From Caldifarciminota bacterium (GTDB taxonomy: Bacteria; WOR-3; Hydrothermia; UBA1063; CAJXJZ01): 7,575 nt of DNA. The translations under genes and the position numbers were made by a program. Where the stretch lies: the NCBI GenBank assembly GCA_027073945.1, contig JALTEL010000338.1:1-7575 (forward strand). The letters are read 5' to 3'. Shown piece after piece: positions 5,433 through 7,575 of this stretch; positions within the stretch are counted from its first letter, which is position 1; each line of letters opens with the position of its first letter. The notes beneath the pieces were generated by a model that saw only the letters and a list, made by a program, of their open reading frames with translations, did not search any database and was not told where the DNA came from.

Positions 5433-7575
5433 TTTTTGTTTTCATAAGTATATAATACTTCAATAAGTTTTTTATGCCAGTACACTGCCCCTATTGTATC
5501 GAAAATTTTAAGGGATTTTTTGAAATTTGCTTTGGCATCAATGGGCTTATTCATTTTTTCATAGAGTTTGCCCATATAGTAATATGATTTTCCGAGGTCG
5601 AAATTCTGTCCCAATTGGGAAAATACATTTATACTTTTGGTTATATACCCCGCTGCTGTGTCATATTCTCCTTTTTCCATACTCAACCTACCCTCTGCAA
5701 GCCTCAGGTCTCCCTCAAACGATTTTGACCTCAAAGAAGTTTCCATATCTTTTAATTTTACAAGGAGATTTTCTGCATTTTCCATATTCCAAACAAGCAT
5801 ATTGTATTCAAATAAATTAAGCAAAACTTCTTTCAACATGCCTGTAGAGCCCGTTTGTTCGGCCATGGATTTTGCCCCTTCAAGAAATTTTTGTGCCTCT
5901 TCTGCATTATCTAAATCAAGGTACAATTCAGCAGTATCAAGTAAATTAACAAAAGCAAGGTAGTTTTCCTGAATATCCTTTACCTTCTCTCTTACTTCTC
6001 TGTAAATTGCAAGTGCCTTTTTCATATCACCCTTTATGAAGTGAATTTCTCCTATACTCTCTATGCTCCATAGGTACAGACTTTTCTCTTCTACCATTTC
6101 GGATATGTCCCTTGCCCTGTTATAAAGCTCCAGAGCTTCTGCAAGCTTTCCTGTTGTTTTGTATATGAGTCCTGAGATAATCAAAGATGCACATAAGGCT
6201 GAAGCATCACCTATTTCTTCTGCTACATTGATGGATTCATTGGAATAAAGAAGTGCCTTTTTGTAATCTCCAGCATCCAGATAGAGAGCCCCGATATTGC
6301 TAAGTACGGAATCCTGAACTCTTTTATCGTTGATTTCTCGTGTGATTTGCAGAGATTCGTTGTATAATTTCAGTGATTCTTCATAATTTCCCATTCTGTT
6401 ATGAATAATTCCTATATTGTTTAAAACACCTGCTATCCCGGATTTGTTATTGCTTTTTTCATAAGCATCCCTTGCCTTTTTTAAGTAATTAAAAGATTTC
6501 TCATACTCTGAAAGATACATATAAGATACGGCTATTATGTTCAAGGCATTTGCCTCTCCCTTTAGATTTTCCGTTTTTTCATATATTGAGAGAGATTTTT
6601 GGGCATATTCTATAGCTTCTCTGTATTTCGAGATGGAATTATGGATATAAGCCAATCTACTTAAGAAATCTGCCTCCATCTCTTGATCTTGCAAATTTTT
6701 GGCCAGCCTGATGCCTTCCTCTGCATCTTTAAGTGCTTCTTCATTTTGCCCTGTAAGCATGAATACATCAATACGACCCATCAAACATTGAACAGTATAA
6801 TGTGCATTCTGACTATCCTTTTTGTTTTCTATCAGCTGCATTGCCCATTGATAATATTTGAGAGCATTTTTATTTGCATACTTCTCCTTTGTAACCTTCC
6901 CTGCCATGACACAGTATTTTATCCCTTTTTCATATTCCCTCGCCCTGTAATAATGATATGCCAATTCCTCCACAAAGGCTGTTATTTTCTTTGTATTTTT
7001 CAGTTCTATGAAATCTGCCACCTTTCTGTGCAATAGTCGCCTTCTTATAGGTGATATGTATTTGTTATATATAACATTTCTTGTGATATTTTCCTTGAAA
7101 ACAACGGCATTTTCAGTTTCATGCAAAAGCCCTGTTTTTTCTATTTTATCAAGCAGGCCTATAATGTGTCCTTCATTATAATTGAGTAAATGCCTCAAAA
7201 GTTCAGTATTGATGCTTCCAACAACACTGCTTATTTTTAGTACTTCTTTTGCCTCCTCTGATAGAGACTGGTATTTTCTGTTGGTTATATCCTCAATGCT
7301 CCTTGGCACTATTCCATTCTTGGGTACATCAAATATCCATGCGCCATCTGAGATGTGCAGGTTCCTTTTTTGATACAGTTCTCTTGCAATTTCTTCGATG
7401 TATAACGGGTTTCCTCCGCTTTCTTGCTGTATATAATGTGCCAGTGACGGCAGAGCATATCCGCCCAGTATGGCATTGATGCTCTCTTTAATATAGGAAT
7501 ACTCAAAAGGAGGCAGGGAATATTCATTTATGTTCGTATATCTGCCTATGTCCTGTAAAAAGGATTCAACCTGAG
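5429..7575 (-). CDS. STAND/AAA_16-type ATPase with winged-helix segment and TPR array, 5' end outside window (partial)
   Basis: The frame is open from the right edge to a TGA at 5431-5429, giving 714 visible residues (residue 1 = bases 7573-7571). Residues 1-88 read as the C-terminal part of a STAND/AAA_16 NTPase; the stretch SGGNPLYIEEIARELY (52-67) is the family's conserved GNPL(F/Y)xEE segment. It is followed by VPRSIEDI and LSEEAKEVLKISSVVG (about 89-119), the usual entry to the winged helix, and by an arginine-rich RRRLLHRKVADF segment (about 177-188), also typical. From residue 201 to the end are about 12-13 TPR units. Walker A and B must lie upstream, outside the window. Related proteins (PknK, MalT/LuxR-like regulators, adenylate-cyclase-associated ATPases) often carry an N-terminal kinase, cyclase or DNA-binding domain, so the output cannot be told from here. 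A GTG at 7309 could be taken for a start, but family-consistent coding continues upstream of it. The gene overlaps the kinase-helicase start by four bases. I see no frameshift. Confidence 0.9.
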   Translation of the reverse strand, partial: QVESFLQDIGRYTNINEYSLPPFEYSYIKESINAILGGYALPSLAHYIQQESGGNPLYIEEIARELYQKRNLHISDGAWIFDVPKNGIVPRSIEDITNRKYQSLSEEAKEVLKISSVVGSINTELLRHLLNYNEGHIIGLLDKIEKTGLLHETENAVVFKENITRNVIYNKYISPIRRRLLHRKVADFIELKNTKKITAFVEELAYHYYRAREYEKGIKYCVMAGKVTKEKYANKNALKYYQWAMQLIENKKDSQNAHYTVQCLMGRIDVFMLTGQNEEALKDAEEGIRLAKNLQDQEMEADFLSRLAYIHNSISKYREAIEYAQKSLSIYEKTENLKGEANALNIIAVSYMYLSEYEKSFNYLKKARDAYEKSNNKSGIAGVLNNIGIIHNRMGNYEESLKLYNESLQITREINDKRVQDSVLSNIGALYLDAGDYKKALLYSNESINVAEEIGDASALCASLIISGLIYKTTGKLAEALELYNRARDISEMVEEKSLYLWSIESIGEIHFIKGDMKKALAIYREVREKVKDIQENYLAFVNLLDTAELYLDLDNAEEAQKFLEGAKSMAEQTGSTGMLKEVLLNLFEYNMLVWNMENAENLLVKLKDMETSLRSKSFEGDLRLAEGRLSMEKGEYDTAAGYITKSINVFSQLGQNFDLGKSYYYMGKLYEKMNKPIDAKANFKKSLKIFDTIGAVYWHKKLIEVLYTYENKK
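5450..6973 (-). repeat. TPR repeat array within the STAND-TPR protein
   Basis: This stretch encodes tandem helix-turn-helix units of about 34-40 residues with the TPR signature (small residue, then Y/N, two variable residues, A, then an amphipathic helix ending in a hydrophobic pair). Recognisable second helices include REYEKGIKY, NKNALKYYQWA, QNEEALKDAEEG, SKYREAIEYAQK, SEYEKSFNYLKK, GNYEESLKLYNE, GDYKKALLYSNE, GKLAEALELYNR, GDMKKALAIYRE, NAEEAQKFLEG, GEYDTAAGYITK and KPIDAKANFKKS. The central units, with about 40-residue spacing, resemble the LGN/Pins-type TPR subclass. They are protein repeats with diverged DNA, not identical nucleotide copies. Such arrays usually form a superhelix that binds peptides or partner proteins, and in STAND proteins they act as the ligand-sensing part. 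Confidence 0.85.

Noticed and set aside
5104..5466. Plus-strand 120-codon frame spanning the gene junction
   Set aside because: It is antisense to the kinase N lobe; its low-complexity Ser/Ile/Phe-rich composition is typical of a reverse-strand shadow.
6683..7036. Plus-strand 117-codon frame with hydrophobic, Cys/Phe/Ile-rich sequence resembling a membrane protein
   Set aside because: The hydrophobicity comes from reading the complement of Lys/Glu-rich TPR helices; there is no independent support.
5429..7309. GTG at 7309 as the true start of the TPR protein
   Set aside because: The same frame upstream encodes conserved STAND residues (SGGNPLYIEEIARELY) with no stop, so the GTG is an internal valine.
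7309..7527. Minus-strand 72-codon frame upstream of the TPR protein
   Set aside because: It is out of frame with the STAND coding sequence, which continues unbroken to the right edge and matches the family's GNPL and winged-helix segments.

Overview
The window holds three long coding regions, all on the minus strand. Read in transcription order (right to left) they are: (1) the 3' part of a STAND-type signalling ATPase with a winged-helix segment and a long TPR array (7575-5429, N terminus outside the window); (2) a complete 899-residue protein in which a Hanks-type Ser/Thr protein kinase is fused in frame to a full UvrD/PcrA-like superfamily 1A DNA helicase (5432-2733); (3) the 5' part of a secreted gingipain-like C25 cysteine peptidase with Ig/CARDB-like domains (2671 to the left edge, C terminus outside). 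No plus-strand gene is credible: every plus-strand open frame lies antisense to one of these three.

Genes 1 and 2 overlap by four bases (ATGA), so they are almost certainly co-transcribed and translationally coupled. This places a TPR/STAND sensor-like protein directly with a kinase-helicase. A 61-base AT-rich gap separates gene 2 from gene 3. It has no convincing terminator, but a possible promoter overlaps the start region of gene 3, so the peptidase may or may not belong to the same transcript. Its predicted export suggests a separate job.

The organism is a bacterium with AT-rich DNA. A C25 peptidase with its propeptide and Ig-like tail, together with Hanks kinases and STAND-TPR proteins, suggests the FCB/candidate-phylum area (Bacteroidota, Cloacimonadota, WOR-3-like or Elusimicrobiota-like lineages). 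This is inference from gene content; there is no rRNA or housekeeping marker here.

The most unusual item is the kinase-UvrD fusion. Both halves keep nearly all their catalytic motifs and the reading frame is unbroken across the join. Together with its coupled STAND-TPR partner it could be a sensor-effector module acting on DNA, for example stress-regulated repair or anti-phage defence, but that function is hypothesis only. Outside the 61-base gap the window is coding throughout. I see no RNA genes, mobile elements, CRISPR arrays or attachment sites.
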